This document shows, piece after piece, positions 12,998 through 24,079 of a stretch of 64,000 nucleotides of DNA. Within the stretch, counting starts at the first letter, position 1. The number at the start of each line of letters is the position of its first letter. The stretch comes from Vreelandella olivaria. GTDB taxonomy: Bacteria; Pseudomonadota; Gammaproteobacteria; Pseudomonadales; Halomonadaceae. A model generated the notes under the pieces. It was not told the DNA's origin, ran no database searches, and was given only the letters and a program-made list of their open reading frames with translations. A program made the position numbers and the translations under genes. The stretch is from positions 2,294,001-2,358,000 of the forward strand of contig AP019416.1 in assembly GCA_004295565.1 (NCBI GenBank), written 5' to 3'.

Positions 12998-13462
12998 ATG
13001 CCGAAGCTGAATATTTTAGTGGGTACCATGTATGGCGGTGCCCTGGACGTGGCAGAGCAGGTGAAGCCCCTTTTTGAACAGGCCGGTTATGCGGTGGAGA
13101 TTATTGACCAGCCATCTGTTGAGGACATAGCCAGCGATGCCGCCGAACTGGCACTGTTTTGCGTGTCGACTACGGGCAGTGGGGATTTTCCCGGTAATTT
13201 TGTTCCCTTTGTACGTAATCTGCGCGATAAAAGCCCAACCCTTACCTCGCTCCGCTACGGTCTCATTGCACTGGGCGATAGCTCCTATGGCGATACATTT
13301 TGTGGCGCAGGCCGGGCGCTTGATGAATTGCTGGCGGATCATGGTGCGATTCGGTTAGGTGAGCGCCTGGAAGTCGACGCCATGGAAACGTTTATGGCCG
13401 ACGACGCTGCCATCCCCTGGGTGGAAGAGTGGATTGTTACCCAGCAGTTAGAGGTGGCCTAA
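12998..13462 (+). CDS. MioC-like flavodoxin
   Basis: This is a 154-residue, short-chain flavodoxin-fold protein expected to bind FMN and carry electrons. The phosphate loop is LVGTMYGGALDVAEQ near the N-terminus; FCVSTTGSGDFPGNF and ALGDSSYGDTFCGAG supply the other FMN-binding loops. The ATG at 12998 follows GGGGGAGGGACG, a strong ribosome binding site, so I prefer it to the GTG-type start at 12980. The frame is intact. The partner is unknown; MioC of Escherichia coli has been linked to biotin synthase activity, but this gene is not next to oriC here. Confidence 0.82.
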   Translation: MPKLNILVGTMYGGALDVAEQVKPLFEQAGYAVEIIDQPSVEDIASDAAELALFCVSTTGSGDFPGNFVPFVRNLRDKSPTLTSLRYGLIALGDSSYGDTFCGAGRALDELLADHGAIRLGERLEVDAMETFMADDAAIPWVEEWIVTQQLEVA

Positions 13463-13465
13463 GCG

Positions 13466-13842
13466 ATGCAGCGGGCGCCTATCTCGCCTGAGCGCATTAG
13501 CGTCGCGCTGGGCTTATGCATCGTTATGCTGGCAACCCTGCCTCGCTACCTGGCGGGCGGACATGAAACCCGCCAGACGCTGATTATCTTCGCCTTGGTA
13601 GTGGTCTCCTTGGCGACCGTTGTGCAGTGGCGCTTATTGGCCGTTGAGGCGCGTCGCCGCCTGCCTCGGTTGTGCAAGCGGCTAGTCATGATGCTGCTGC
13701 TGGGAATGATCGTGATGGGGGCTGGCATGTGCTATTTACGCAGTGGATTAGCTGGCAGGTGTTGCTCTCCCATGGCGCCACGCTTAGGGTGCTGCTGCAT
13801 GCGTTAAGCCTATGGTGGTCAGGTGAGCGCCAAGCTGGCTAG
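13466..13842 (+). CDS. Small integral membrane protein of unknown function
   Basis: It starts four bases after the flavodoxin gene, so it is probably cotranscribed. The protein has two hydrophobic segments (around residues 12-28 and 36-54), a basic stretch (VEARRRLPRLCKRL) and a third membrane segment. As written the frame ends at 13807. Repairing a run of G near 13718-13722 gives a more plausible hydrophobic tail (WHVLFTQWISWQVLLSHG) ending at the TAG at 13840-13842. I do not recognise a family. Confidence 0.5.
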
Positions 13843-14119
13843 CGTTTTTCTGCAGCGACTGAAAAAGTCGCTGCAAAGCGTACAAAGCAGTAGAATGGTA
13901 AAAATGACGCAGCGTGGGGCTGAAAATTAACCCATACACGCCATAAAGCGGTTAATTGCTCGCATATTCCCTTGTTTTTAAAATGACTGCCCCCATGTTG
14001 CGAGCATGGCGCTTGCCACTATGCGTTAGGGTTCTTAAAATTACCCCTTTGATCTTTTTAGATGCGATCAGCACAATTACATGCAATCAACACAACGCCC
14101 AGCCGTTAGAGGACAATTC

Positions 14120-15471
14120 ATGCAAGTTTCTGTCGAGACGACCTCCCAGATCGAACGCCGCATTACCATTCAAGTGCCGGCTGCCGAAATTGACGGGGCC
14201 GTTAGTGCTCGCTTGAAAGACACCGCGAAGAACGTTCGCTTGAATGGTTTTCGCCAGGGCCGGGTGCCAATGGCAGTAGTTCAGCAGCGCTACGGCCAAG
14301 ACGTTCGTAACGAGGTGGTCAGCGAAGTAATGCGTGAGCGTTATGTGCGCGCTATTACCGAAGAGGGCTTGAACCCGGCTGGCTTCCCGAAAATTGAACC
14401 ATCGGTCAATGAATCGGGCAAAGACCTGGAGTTCGTTGCGGTTATGGAAGTCTATCCGCAGGTTGAGCTGACCTCTATCGAAGGTACTGAGATTGAGCGC
14501 CCGGTGGTTGAGGTTAGCGATGCGGATGTCGATGAGATGATCGATACGCTGCGTAAGCAAAATGCTGCCTGGGAAGAAGTGGATGCTGCGGCCGCTGATG
14601 GCGATCAAGTCACTATCGACTTCCAGGGTTACATCGGTGATGAGCCGTTTGAAGGCGGTAGCGCCGAAGGCCACACACTGGTCATTGGTTCCAATAGCTT
14701 TATCCCTGGTTTTGAGGCGCAGTTGATTGGCGCCAAAGCCGGTGAAGAGAAGACTCTAAACGTCACTTTCCTGAGGATTACCAGGCCGAGCATTTGGCCG
14801 GTAAAGAAGCCACCTTCAAGGTAACCGTGCACAAGGTCAGCAGTCAGAAACTGCCCGAAGTTGACGCTGAGTTTATCGAGCGTTTTGGCGTCGAAGGTGG
14901 CGATCAGGAGAAATTCCGCGCTGAAATCAAGAAGAACATGACCCGTGAAGCGTCGCAAGCTGTCGATAACCGGGTTAAGCAGCAAGTGCTTGATGCGCTG
15001 AAAAAGGTTAACGAGATTCCTGTGCCCAGTGCGCTGGTTCAGCAAGAGACAGATGGCATGAAGCGTCAGGCGGCTCAGCAATTTGGCCTGGGCGAAGATT
15101 TTGATGTCAGTCAGCTCCCCAATGAACTGTTCGAAGAGCAGGCCAAAGGCCGCGTTCAGGTCGGTTTGCTGTTGGCTGAAGTGATCAAGGCTAACGAGCT
15201 TGATGCTGACGATGAGGCTATCAAAGCCAAAGTAACTGAGCTGGCTGAGCAGTACCAGGATCCTGATGAAGTGGTTAGCTACTACATGGGTAATGAAGAG
15301 CTGAAAACCCAGGTTAAATCTGCCATTCTCGAAGAGAAAGCGGTGGCTAAGCTGCTTGAGCAAACGAACATTAAAGACGTTGAAATGTCTTACCAACAAG
15401 CCCTTGCCGCTGCGCAACAGCAGGCAGAGCAAGATGAGGGTGCCGAAGAGGGCGAGCAAGCGAGCGCCTAA
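14120..15471 (+). CDS. tig: Trigger factor, ribosome-associated chaperone
   Basis: Trigger factor binds the ribosome exit tunnel, shields nascent chains and has peptidyl-prolyl isomerase activity. The N-domain shows the ribosome-binding signature NGFRQGRVPMAVVQQRYG, the middle FKBP-type domain has VTIDFQGYIGDEPFEGGS and GFEAQLIGAKAGEEKTL, and the C-terminal arms end in a Gln/Glu-rich tail. The ATG at 14120 has AGAGGA upstream and is preferred to 14081. One C is missing near 14771; repaired, the protein has about 451 residues, slightly longer than E. coli's. It heads tig-clpP-clpX-lon-hupB-ppiD. Confidence 0.95.
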
Positions 15472-15540
15472 CACCCTGGAGCGTGGCGCACCTGTATGTC
15501 GGTGCGCCTTTTCCTTCCCCGGACGCAAGGAATCACCTGA

Positions 15541-16158
15541 ATGAGTGAGTTTGATATTCAAAACGCCGGCGGTCTAGTACCCATGGTGGTTGAGCAGAGC
15601 GCCAAAGGGGAAAGAGCCTACGACATTTACTCACGCCTGTTAAAAGAGCGCGTGATCTTTTTGGTAGGCCCTGTAGAAGACTACATGGCTAATCTGGTTG
15701 TCGCCCAGCTGTTATTCCTGGAATCAGAAAATCCTGATAAAGATATTCACCTGTATATCAACTCGCCAGGTGGCTCTGTTACCGCGGGTATGTCGATTTA
15801 CGACACTATGCAGTTTGTGAAGCCAGATGTCTCTACGGTATGTATTGGCCAGGCGGCTAGTATGGGTGCGCTGCTATTAACAGCAGGCGCTGCTGGCAAG
15901 CGTTACTGCCTACCCAACTCCCGTGTAATGATTCACCAGCCGCTGGGTGGTTACCAAGGCCAAGCATCTGACATTGAAATTCATACCCGTGAAATTTTGG
16001 GTATCCGCGAGAAGTTGAATCAGATCCTTGCCCATCACACAGGGCAGGATATTGAAACCGTCGCGCGAGATACCGATCGGGATAATTTCATGAGCGCCAA
16101 TAAAGCCAAAGAGTATGGTTTGATTGATGCAGTGCTGGATAAGCGGCCTACATCCTGA
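15541..16158 (+). CDS. clpP: ATP-dependent Clp protease proteolytic subunit
   Basis: This is a 205-residue serine peptidase forming the double-heptamer chamber that degrades proteins unfolded by ClpX or ClpA. The nucleophile is Ser107 in [12 protein letters not shown], the base is His132 in VMIHQPLGG, and an Asp in the [10 protein letters not shown] region completes the triad. [11 protein letters not shown] (residues 73-83) is the oxyanion/substrate loop. The frame is intact with AAGGA before the ATG. It lies 69 bases downstream of tig and immediately precedes its partner clpX. Confidence 0.97.
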   Translation: MSEFDIQNAGGLVPMVVEQSAKGERAYDIYSRLLKERVIFLVGPVEDYMANLVVAQLLFLESENPDKDIHLYINSPGGSVTAGMSIYDTMQFVKPDVSTVCIGQAASMGALLLTAGAAGKRYCLPNSRVMIHQPLGGYQGQASDIEIHTREILGIREKLNQILAHHTGQDIETVARDTDRDNFMSANKAKEYGLIDAVLDKRPTS

Positions 16159-16232
16159 TAGCGTGATAGGATTCTGCTTTTCTAACGAGCTTTTCCGGCG
16201 GCGAAAGCCGCCGCAGTGACAGAGGTATACGA

Positions 16233-17513
16233 ATGGCCGACGGCAAAGGGCAAAGACGAAGGTGGCAAACTGCTCTACTGCTCGTTTTGCGGTAAAAACC
16301 AAAACGAAGTGCGTAAGCTGATTGCGGGCCCATCCGTCTATATCTGCGATGAGTGTGTCGACTTGTGTAATGACATCATTCGCGAGGAAGTTCTCGAAGC
16401 CGATGCCGAGAGCGATGAGGAGCGTTTACCTACGCCTCGTGAAATACGTCATACGCTTGATGATTACGTCATCGGACAGGATCGCGCCAAAATGGTGCTT
16501 TCCGTAGCGGTGTATAACCACTACAAGCGTCTGAAAACCGATGTGCGCGATGGCGATGTAGAGCTAGGTAAATCAAACATTCTGCTGATTGATTCCACCG
16601 GTAGCGGTAAAACGCTGCTTGCGGAAACCATGGCACGGCTACTGAATGTACCTTTTACCATTGCGGATGCAACCACGCTGACGGAAGCCGGCTATGTCGG
16701 TGAAGATGTCGAAAACATCATCCAAAAGCTGTTGCAGAAGTGCGATTACGACGTCGAGAAAGCTGAGCGCGGCATTGTTTATATCGATGAAATCGACAAG
16801 ATTTCACGCAAATCGGATAACCCTTCGATCACTCGCGATGTGTCGGGTGAAGGCGTTCAGCAGGCATTGCTGAAGCTAATTGAAGGAACGACAGCGTCTG
16901 TGCCGCCTCAAGGCGGACGCAAACACCCCAGCAGGAATTTGTCCAGGTTAACACGGGGAATATCCTGTTTATCGTCGGCGGTGCTTTTGCGGGGCTGGAT
17001 AAAGTTATTCGTGACCGCGCTGAGAAGGGCGGCATCGGTTTCAATGCAGCGGTGAAAAGCAAGGAGTCCTCCCGTGGGGTGGGTGAGCTGCTGGCTGATG
17101 TCGAGCCTGATGACCTGGTTAAATTTGGTTTGATTCCAGAGTTCGTGGGGCGTTTGCCGATCATTGCAACGCTAATGGAGCTCACCGAAGATGCCTTGGT
17201 GCAGATCCTGACAGAGCCCAAGAACTCGCTGGTCAAGCAGTACGCTAAATTGTTTGAGATGGAAGATGTAACGCTTGAATTTAGAGATGAAGCGTTGCGT
17301 GCTGTGGCTGAAAAAGCCATGGAGCGGAAGACAGGTGCTCGTGGGCTGCGCTCTATTTTAGAGTCAGTGTTGCTGGATACCATGTATGAAATTCCGTCGC
17401 TTGAAGGCGTCAGCAAAGTCGTCATCGATGCCTCGGTGATCGCCGGTGAGAGCGAGCCGCTGTTGATCTACTCTCAGCAGGAAGAAGCGCGTGTCGACGG
17501 CACTGATGGTTAG
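16233..17513 (+). CDS. clpX: ATP-dependent Clp protease unfoldase subunit ClpX
   Basis: ClpX is the AAA+ unfoldase that feeds tagged proteins into ClpP. The N-terminal zinc domain shows [11 protein letters not shown] and [10 protein letters not shown]. The AAA+ core has TGSGKTLL (Walker A), [10 protein letters not shown] (Walker B), and a C-domain with [14 protein letters not shown] and [14 protein letters not shown] place the start at ATG 16233 (MADGKG), which needs one extra G removed near 16250; an in-frame GTG exists at 16216. A missing C near 16927 causes the main break. Corrected length is about 427 residues. The Walker A reads [11 protein letters not shown], whereas the family has LLIGPTGSGKT. 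Confidence 0.94.
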
Positions 17514-17560
17514 TGATTAGTCGAGTATCGCGGCCCAGCTTCAACCCGCTTGCGCTATAC

Positions 17561-17586
17561 CAAGGGGTCGCCTAGGCGACCCCTTG
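17561..17586. terminator. Perfect inverted repeat after clpX
   Basis: CAAGGGGTCGCC and GGCGACCCCTTG form a 12-bp stem around a 2-base centre, 48 bases after the clpX stop. No run of T follows (CTGTTAT), so it may act as an mRNA 3'-end stabiliser or weak terminator before lon. Confidence 0.6.
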
Positions 17587-17682
17587 CTGTTATAGAGCGC
17601 TATAAAGCCTAATTCGTGAAGTGTTACTGCCTAGCCTATTTCAGTGCTAACGCCTTAAACGATAGCATGTTGAAAAGTGTGC

Positions 17683-17711
17683 AGTACTTTTCCAAGTACT
17701 CTTTAAGTACT
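17683..17711. repeat. Three AGTACT boxes upstream of lon
   Basis: AGTACT occurs at 17683-17688, 17695-17700 and 17706-17711, spaced 12 and 11 bases apart, about one helical turn each. The last two are embedded in AAGTACTC. The array ends 27 bases before the lon start codon. Regular spacing of a palindromic box suggests a protein-binding or mRNA leader element, but no regulator is identified. Confidence 0.45.
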
Positions 17712-17738
17712 CATCCGATTTGTCGAGGAACGTCTGCG

Positions 17739-20149
17739 ATGCAGCAGAACGCCGAACAGACACAATGTCTACCCCTTTGCCATTGCGCGATGTGGTTGTT
17801 TATCCGCAAATGGTTATCCCCTCTCTTTGTAGGTCGTGAAAAGTCTATCCAGGCGCTCGAAGCGGCGATGGAGGCTGATAAGCGTGTGCTACTGGTGGCT
17901 CAGCGTGAAGCGTCTCAAGATGAGCCTGACAACGCGGATCTTTACGCGATGGGCACCGTGGCCGATATCATGCAACTGCTCAAGTTGCCCGATGGCACGG
18001 TTAAAGTGCTCATTGAGGGTAATTTTCGAGCCGATGTACTGAGTGTCGAAGAGAATGCTGCAGGCTACACCCAGGCGCACTTAACGCCCCGTGAGAGCGA
18101 GCCGCTGACCAGCCGTGAGCAGGAAGCGCTGGTTCGCGTGTTGCTCAATCAGTTCGAGCAGTACGTTAAGCTTTCCAAGAAAGTCCCCAACGAAGTGCTT
18201 AATTCACTATCGGGGATAGAGGATCCAAGCCGCTTGGTGGACACTATTTGTGCCCACCTGTCGCTTAAAATTGGCGACAAGCAAGAGCTGCTTGAGATGG
18301 ATCGGGTGCGTGATCGTATTGAGCACCTGATGGCGCTGATCGAGTCTGAAATCGACCTGCTACAAGTAGAGAAGCGCATCCGCTCTCGAGTCAAAGAGCA
18401 GATGGAGAAGACCCAGCGCGAGTACTACCTCAACGAGCAGATGAAAGCCATCCAGAAAGAGATGGGTGAGCTGGATAATGTGCCTAACGAGGCCGAGAAG
18501 TACGAGCTGGCGATCCAAGAGTCCGGTATGCCGAAGGAGGCGTCTGAGAAAGCCACCCAAGAGCTCAATAAGCTCAAAATGATGGCCTCGAACTCCGCCG
18601 AAGCCACCGTGGTGCGCTCTTATCTGGATTGGTTGATCGCGGTTCCATGGAAAAAGCGTACCCGGGTAAAACATGATCTCGTTAAGGCACAGCAGGTGCT
18701 GGATGAGGATCACTACGGCCTGGAAGAGGTTAAATCGCGCATCCTGGAATATCTTGCCGTACAGAAACGCGTACGCAAGATGAAAGGCCCTGTGCTATGC
18801 CTCGTCGGGCCGCCTGGGGTAGGTAAGACCTCGCTTGGCCAGTCCATTGCCCGCGCGACTAACCGCAAATATGTGCGTTTAGCGCTAGGTGGTGTCCGCG
18901 ATGAGTCGGAAATTCGCGGCCATCGGCGCACCTATATTGGCTCGTTGCCAGGTAAGTTGATGCAGCGCATGAGCCGGGCCGGGGTTAAAAACCCCCTGTT
19001 CCTATTGGATGAGGTCGACAAGCTAGGTATGGATCACCGCGGTGACCCTGCTTCTGCGCTGCTCGAAGTGCTCGATCCTGAGCAGAACAACAGCTTTAGC
19101 GATCACTATCTGGAGCTCGACTACGATCTCTCCGAAACGCTGTTCATCTGTACCGCTAACTCGATGAATATTCCCAGCGCACTGCTTGATCGCATGGAGA
19201 TTATTCGTCTGCCGGGTTACACCGAAGATGAGAAGCTGGCGATCGCTAAGCGCTACTTATTGCCCAAGCAATTAGCCGCCAACGGATTGAAAGGCGATGA
19301 GTTAACGCTGGAAGATAGCGCACTTTTAGAGCTTATTCGTTATTACACCCGAGAAGCAGGTGTGCGTGAGTTAGAGCGGCAGATTGCCAAGGTGTCGCGC
19401 AAGGTACTGCGTGAACGGCTTGAGGCAGAGCGTGACCCGAAAGCGAAGCAAAAGGGTCAGAGCTTAACGGCAGAGCAAATCGAGCACTACGCGGGCGTAC
19501 GTCGCTACAGTTACGGTTTGGCGGAGCAAGACGACCAGATCGGCCGAGTGACAGGGCTTGCCTGGACATCGGTGGGTGGCGAACTACTTAACATCGAATC
19601 AGTGGTGACGCCGGGTAAAGGGCGAATTAACAAGACTGGTTCACTGGGCGATGTGATGAAAGAGTCGGTAAGTGCAGCCCATACGGTGGTGCGTGCCAGA
19701 GCCGAAGCGTACGGTATTGATCCCGAGCGGTTCGAAAAGAGGATCTGCATATTCACGTTCCTGAAGGGGCAACGCCGAAAGATGGGCCCAGCGCGGGTAT
19801 CGCCATGGTGACGGCAATTGTTTCCGCTTATACCCAGCGAGCTGTGCGTTGTGACGTGGCTATGACCGGTGAAGTCAATCTACGCGGCGAAGTATTACCG
19901 ATCGGTGGGTTGAAGGAGAAATTGCTGGCAGCCCGCCGCGGTGGTATAAAGACCGTGCTAATTCCTGAAGAAAACCGCCGTGATCTCAAGGAAGTACCTG
20001 ACAATATCAAAGGTGCATTGGATATTCGTCCGGTACGCTGGATAGATGATGTCTTAGCCGTAGCGCTAGCTGATAAGGTAGAGGACGGTGCGCCATTGCA
20101 AAGTACCGAAGCATCGTTTAGTAATAACGTCGTAGCTAGCACTCATTAA
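17739..20149 (+). CDS. lon: ATP-dependent Lon protease
   Basis: Lon is the cytosolic AAA+ serine protease for damaged and regulatory proteins. Order: N-terminal substrate domain ([20 protein letters not shown]), coiled coil ([20 protein letters not shown]), AAA+ module with [11 protein letters not shown] and [10 protein letters not shown], sensor regions, and the proteolytic domain with the Ser-Lys dyad in [12 protein letters not shown] and [13 protein letters not shown] 17739 has GAGGAA upstream. Two compensating indels near 17763 and 17820 scramble the first residues, and one break lies near 19740. Corrected length is about 803 residues, normal. An ATG at 17765 is an alternative start. Confidence 0.95.
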
Positions 20150-20341
20150 GCAGTTAAAGTCCTTTCCGGTCTTTAATTATACTTAGTATAAGCCCGCTGC
20201 TTGTATGGCGGGTATCTCGCGACATGGTTGCTTGACAGATGTTTCAAGGCATTGCTATAAAACGCAGCTATGCTTTGATCGTCGTATCCATCGGTGACCA
20301 TGCCGTTCAGAGCCATTTTTGAAACAGTCAAGGGGTGAAGA

Positions 20342-20614
20342 GTGAATAAGTCCGAGCTGATTGAAGCCATTGCCGCGTCTGCAGATATTCCTAAAGCAGC
20401 GGCAACCCGCGCATTGGATGCCATGGTGGAGTCTGTCACCGATAGCCTTAAGAAGGGCGAAAGCGTATCACTGGTAGGTTTTGGTACCTTCGCGATCAAA
20501 GAGCGTGCAGCTCGAACTGGCCGTAACCCACAAACGGGTCAACCAATCCAGATCAGTGCTGCCAAAGTACCCAGCTTCAAAGCAGGTAAAGCGCTGAAAG
20601 ACGCCGTCAACTAA
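20342..20614 (+). CDS. hupB: DNA-binding protein HU-beta
   Basis: HU is a small histone-like DNA-bending protein. The 90-residue product starts [20 protein letters not shown] from a GTG codon, contains [20 protein letters not shown] and the arm with the intercalating proline ([11 protein letters not shown]), and ends [12 protein letters not shown]. The frame is intact. It sits 192 bases after lon and has its own terminator. The lon-hupB-ppiD order is standard in gammaproteobacteria. Confidence 0.96.
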   Translation: MNKSELIEAIAASADIPKAAATRALDAMVESVTDSLKKGESVSLVGFGTFAIKERAARTGRNPQTGQPIQISAAKVPSFKAGKALKDAVN

Positions 20615-20639
20615 TTTGACCGCGTTTGCTGTAACCTTA

Positions 20640-20675
20640 TGGGCGCATCGCACTGGCGATGCGCCCATGTTATTT
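20640..20675 (+). terminator. Terminator after hupB
   Basis: A 12-bp perfect stem TGGGCGCATCGC/GCGATGCGCCCA with loop ACTG is followed by TGTTATTT. It separates hupB from ppiD. Confidence 0.85.
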
Positions 20676-20739
20676 CTGGCCCACTGTTCATTTGAGTTAA
20701 GCGGGCCAATGTATTTGGCTGTGACTATCTGAGGCTAGC

Positions 20740-22558
20740 ATGCTGCAAAGTATTCGAGATGGCTCCAGGAGCTGGGGTGCCAAAATTATTATCGGTGTTA
20801 TGGTTGCGGCCATGGCCCTTTTCGGGATTGAGTCACTGTTTGGGCTTTTGGCAGCGATCCGAACGAAGTAGCGAGCGTCAACGGTCAGCCGATAATGCGC
20901 CAGCAGGTTGAGCTTGAAGTTCAGCGCGCGCTGCGTTCAGGCCAAGTGCCGCCAGAACAAGAGCGCGCCTTGCGCAATGATATGCTTGACCAACTCATCA
21001 CCCAGCAGTTGTTATCCCAATACGCTGAAGAGGGTGGCTTTGCCGTTTCTGAACAGCAACTCGATCAATTGATTGTTAGCCTGCCGGAATTTCATGATCA
21101 GGATGGACGCTTCTCTGCGGAGGTGTTCCGTAACCGTCTCGCCGGTGCTGGCTATACACCGGTCTCCTTCCGGGAAGAGCTACGTGTAGACATACAGCGC
21201 CAGCATTTACAGCAAGGTTTAGCCTTCAGCGATTTCAGCCTGCCGAATGAGCAAGAGCGCTTGGCCGAATTACAGCGCCAGCAGCGCAGTTTCCGCTACG
21301 TGGTGCTGGATGGTGATGATCTGGATGTCGATATCGACGTTAGCGATGATGATCTCCAAGCGTATTACGATGCCCATCAAGAGCGCTATGAACGGCCCGA
21401 ACAGGTACGCCTTGAGTATGTGCTGATTGATCGCCAGGCCATGGCGGAAGGCCGTGACGTAGACGAAGAAGCCCTGCGTGACGCCTGGCGTGAGCAAAAC
21501 CGTGATGCTGACCGCCGGGTGTCTCATATCATGATCACCTTTGGCAATGAGCGCACTCGCGATGAAGCGCAGCAGTTGGCTGAGACCGCGCGTGAGGCAT
21601 TGGAGAGTGGTGAGTCGTTTGCAGATACCGCTTTACGCTACTCAGACGATACCGCCAGTGCTGAAGAGGGAGGCGATCTGGGGTGATCAGCCGTGGCTTC
21701 TTTGGCGACACCTTTGATGAAGCGGCCTTTGGTCTCGAAGAAGGCGATGTTTCCCAGCCGGTTGAGTTGGATAACGCTTTCCACATCATCCAGGTAACCG
21801 ATATTCAGGGGCCCACCTTTGAAGAGCAGCGCAACGAGTTGGCACGAGAAGTCGCGCTACGTGAGGTAGATGATGATTTTAATCAGCGGGTTCAGCAGCT
21901 GATCGATGAGAGCTTTGCCGCCGACGACCTACAAAGTGTTGCTGATGAGCTCAACCTGAGCCTACAGAAGAGTGATTGGCTGGCACGTGATGATGAGGCT
22001 GAAGGTGTGCTATCTGAGCCAGGCGTAATGTCGGCAGCCTTTAGTAATGACGTATATGAAGAGGGCTACAACAGTGAAGTGATTGAGCTGGATCAGGATC
22101 GTCGCTTGGTGCTTCGAGTTGCCGAACAGCGCGATGCGACATTGCTGCCGCTGGATGAAGTGCGCGAAGAGGTTGAAGTATCAGTAGCCGCAGAGCAGCA
22201 GCAACAAGCGCTGCGTGAAGAGGCCCAGGCACTGGTCGCCAATCTGCGAGAAGATCAGCAAATGGATGTTGATTGGCTTGAAGCCAATAACGTAAGCCGC
22301 CAAGCTGATACCACTGTGCCTCAGTTGATTGTTCAGGAGGCCTTCCGCATGGCGCGCCCAGAAGAGGGTGAAAGCGTCTATCGCACGGTTGAACTGCCCC
22401 AAGGAGTGGCGGTAGTGGCGTTGGATAGCGTAAGCGTAGGTGAGGTCGATGAGCAGTTGGAGGCGTTCGTTGCGCAAATGGCTGAGCAGTTGCGTGCCCA
22501 ATCGGTGCTGCAGGGGTTAATTGATGACCTGCGTAGCGATGCCGACATAGAGCGATAG
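20740..22558 (+). CDS. ppiD: Periplasmic folding chaperone PpiD (SurA/parvulin family)
   Basis: PpiD is anchored in the inner membrane at the Sec translocon and chaperones exported proteins. It begins MLQSIRDGSRSWGAKIIIGV with one membrane helix (about residues 15-36), then a SurA_N-like region (VASVNGQPIMRQQVELEVQR) and a parvulin domain (ADRRVSHIMITFGNERTRDE to GGDLG-ISRG), followed by a long acidic helical C-terminal region. A T is missing near 20850 and a G near 21683. Reconstructed length is about 607 residues, normal for PpiD. GAGG lies six bases before the ATG. Confidence 0.92.
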
Positions 22559-22590
22559 GGTCGCTTAAGCCCGATTTAAAACAGCAGAGT

Positions 22591-22620
22591 AAAAAGCCGA
22601 TCGTGAGATCGGCTTTTTTA
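22591..22620. terminator. Bidirectional terminator between ppiD and lpxH
   Basis: AAAAAGCCGATC-GTGA-GATCGGCTTTTT is a 12-bp stem with U-runs in both orientations, placed between the converging ppiD and lpxH genes. Confidence 0.93.
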
Positions 22621-22636
22621 TACCTGTAAACGGCGT

Positions 22637-23409
22637 TTAGGAATCAGGTGGTTCCGTTAAAGAGAACTGACGTAGTCGAGGTACCGTATGGTCGGCGCGC
22701 GCAATGATAATATCCCAGCCGTGCTGGGCATCCCAATCGCCGAGTACATAGCGCTTGGCCGGGACGTCTTCAACGGTTAAGTCATGCACTTTGGGGCGGT
22801 GGGTGTGACCGTGAATCATGGTGGTCAATCCATGGCGCTCCATCAGCGCAATGACTTCATGGGGCGTCACATCCATAATGTCTTCAGCTTTATTCGCATT
22901 GGCTTCGCCGGATTGCGTACGCAAGCTCTGGGCAAGTGCTACACGCTGTTCCAAAGGGAGTGCCAGCATCTGTGCCTGCCACTCTGGATTCCGCGACTGC
23001 TTGCGAAAAGCCATATAGGCTTCATCCTGGGTACACAAACTATCGCCATGGAGCAGCACAACGGGCACCCCTTGGATTTCCACCTCCTCAATATCCGGTA
23101 GTAGAAACGCCTGGCAGGCATTGATAAAGCGCTCGCCCAGCAGAAAGTCGCGGTTGCCATGCATTAAATACACAGCGGTACCATCGCTGCTAAGCTTGCG
23201 TAACCGCTTGATAACCTCTTGGGCAACGCCGCAAAGTGGATGCGTATTGGCGTCAAGAAGATCATCGCCAATCCAGGCATCGAAAAGATCACCTAGAATA
23301 TACAGCGCGTCGGCGCCTGGAGCGTGTGCTCTAAGTAGCGGTAAAACCCCTGATTGATCTCGGGGGTATCGCTACTTAGATGGAGGTCGGCAACAAGCAG
23401 TGTGCGCAT
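22637..23409 (-). CDS. lpxH: UDP-2,3-diacylglucosamine diphosphatase
   Basis: LpxH hydrolyses UDP-2,3-diacylglucosamine to lipid X plus UMP in lipid A synthesis, at the inner face of the inner membrane. The calcineurin-like metallophosphatase motifs are present in order: ADLHL (near residue 8), GDLFDAWIGDD, GNRDFLLG, LLHGDSL and HGHTHRPKVH. The start at 23409 gives MRTLLVADLHLS. One frame break lies near 23315; repaired, the length is about 257 residues, slightly above the usual 240. It begins 13 bases after ppiB, so the two are cotranscribed. Confidence 0.93.
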
Positions 23410-23422
23410 AAGGCTCCCAGTG

Positions 23423-23924
23423 TTATTCAGCGTCTTTGACGTACGCACGCTCGATAATGACATCTTCCGCGGGCACGTCGGCATGCATACCGCGGCGGGT
23501 GGTCGCTACGTTTTTAATCTCGTTGACCACATCCATGCCCTCAACGACTTCGCCAAAGACTGCATAGCCCCAGCCTTGCAGGCTTTTACCGCTAATGATC
23601 CAAAAAGCTATTGTCGCCCACATTGATAAAGAACTGGGCAGTCGCCGAGTGCGGATCCTGAGTGCGTGCCATGGCCAGGGTGCCAACGGTGTTTTTCAAG
23701 CCGTTATCGGCTTCGTTGTCGATGGGGGCGCGTGTGGGCTTTTGCTCGAAATCTTTATCGAAACCGCCCCTTGTACCATAAAGCCGTCAATTACCCGGTG
23801 GAACAGGGTGCCGTCATAAAAGCCGTCGCGCACATACTGCTCAAAATTCGCCGCGCTAATCGGCGCTTTTTTCGTGGTTAAGGGCGATGGTGATGTCACC
23901 ATGGTTCGTCTGTAATACGATCAT
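23423..23924 (-). CDS. ppiB: Cytoplasmic peptidyl-prolyl cis-trans isomerase B (cyclophilin)
   Basis: This is a cyclophilin-type isomerase without signal peptide. It starts [15 protein letters not shown] at 23924, continues [19 protein letters not shown] (catalytic Arg in FHRVI) and [20 protein letters not shown], and ends [20 protein letters not shown] plus a short tail. Three single-base errors break it: an extra A near 23867, a missing G near 23770 and an extra T near 23596. Corrected length is about 167 residues, typical. It is divergent from glnS and cotranscribed with lpxH. Confidence 0.93.
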
Positions 23925-24079
23925 AGATAAATTCCTGTTCAATAAAGGCGTTCGCCTTGGCGCTGTGCATCGGCGTCACGTTATAATAGCGGTTTTGCCC
24001 TGCACCGCGAAGGGCTATAGGGGTATCCTATGTCTTCACGGCTCAGCACGCCATCCACCACGAGGTTATCAACACCATC

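Noticed and set aside
14629-15561. Long antisense open frame opposite tig (310 codons)
   Set aside because: It mirrors the codon structure of the strongly biased tig gene; its product is a leucine-rich, repetitive sequence with no recognisable family and no ribosome binding site.
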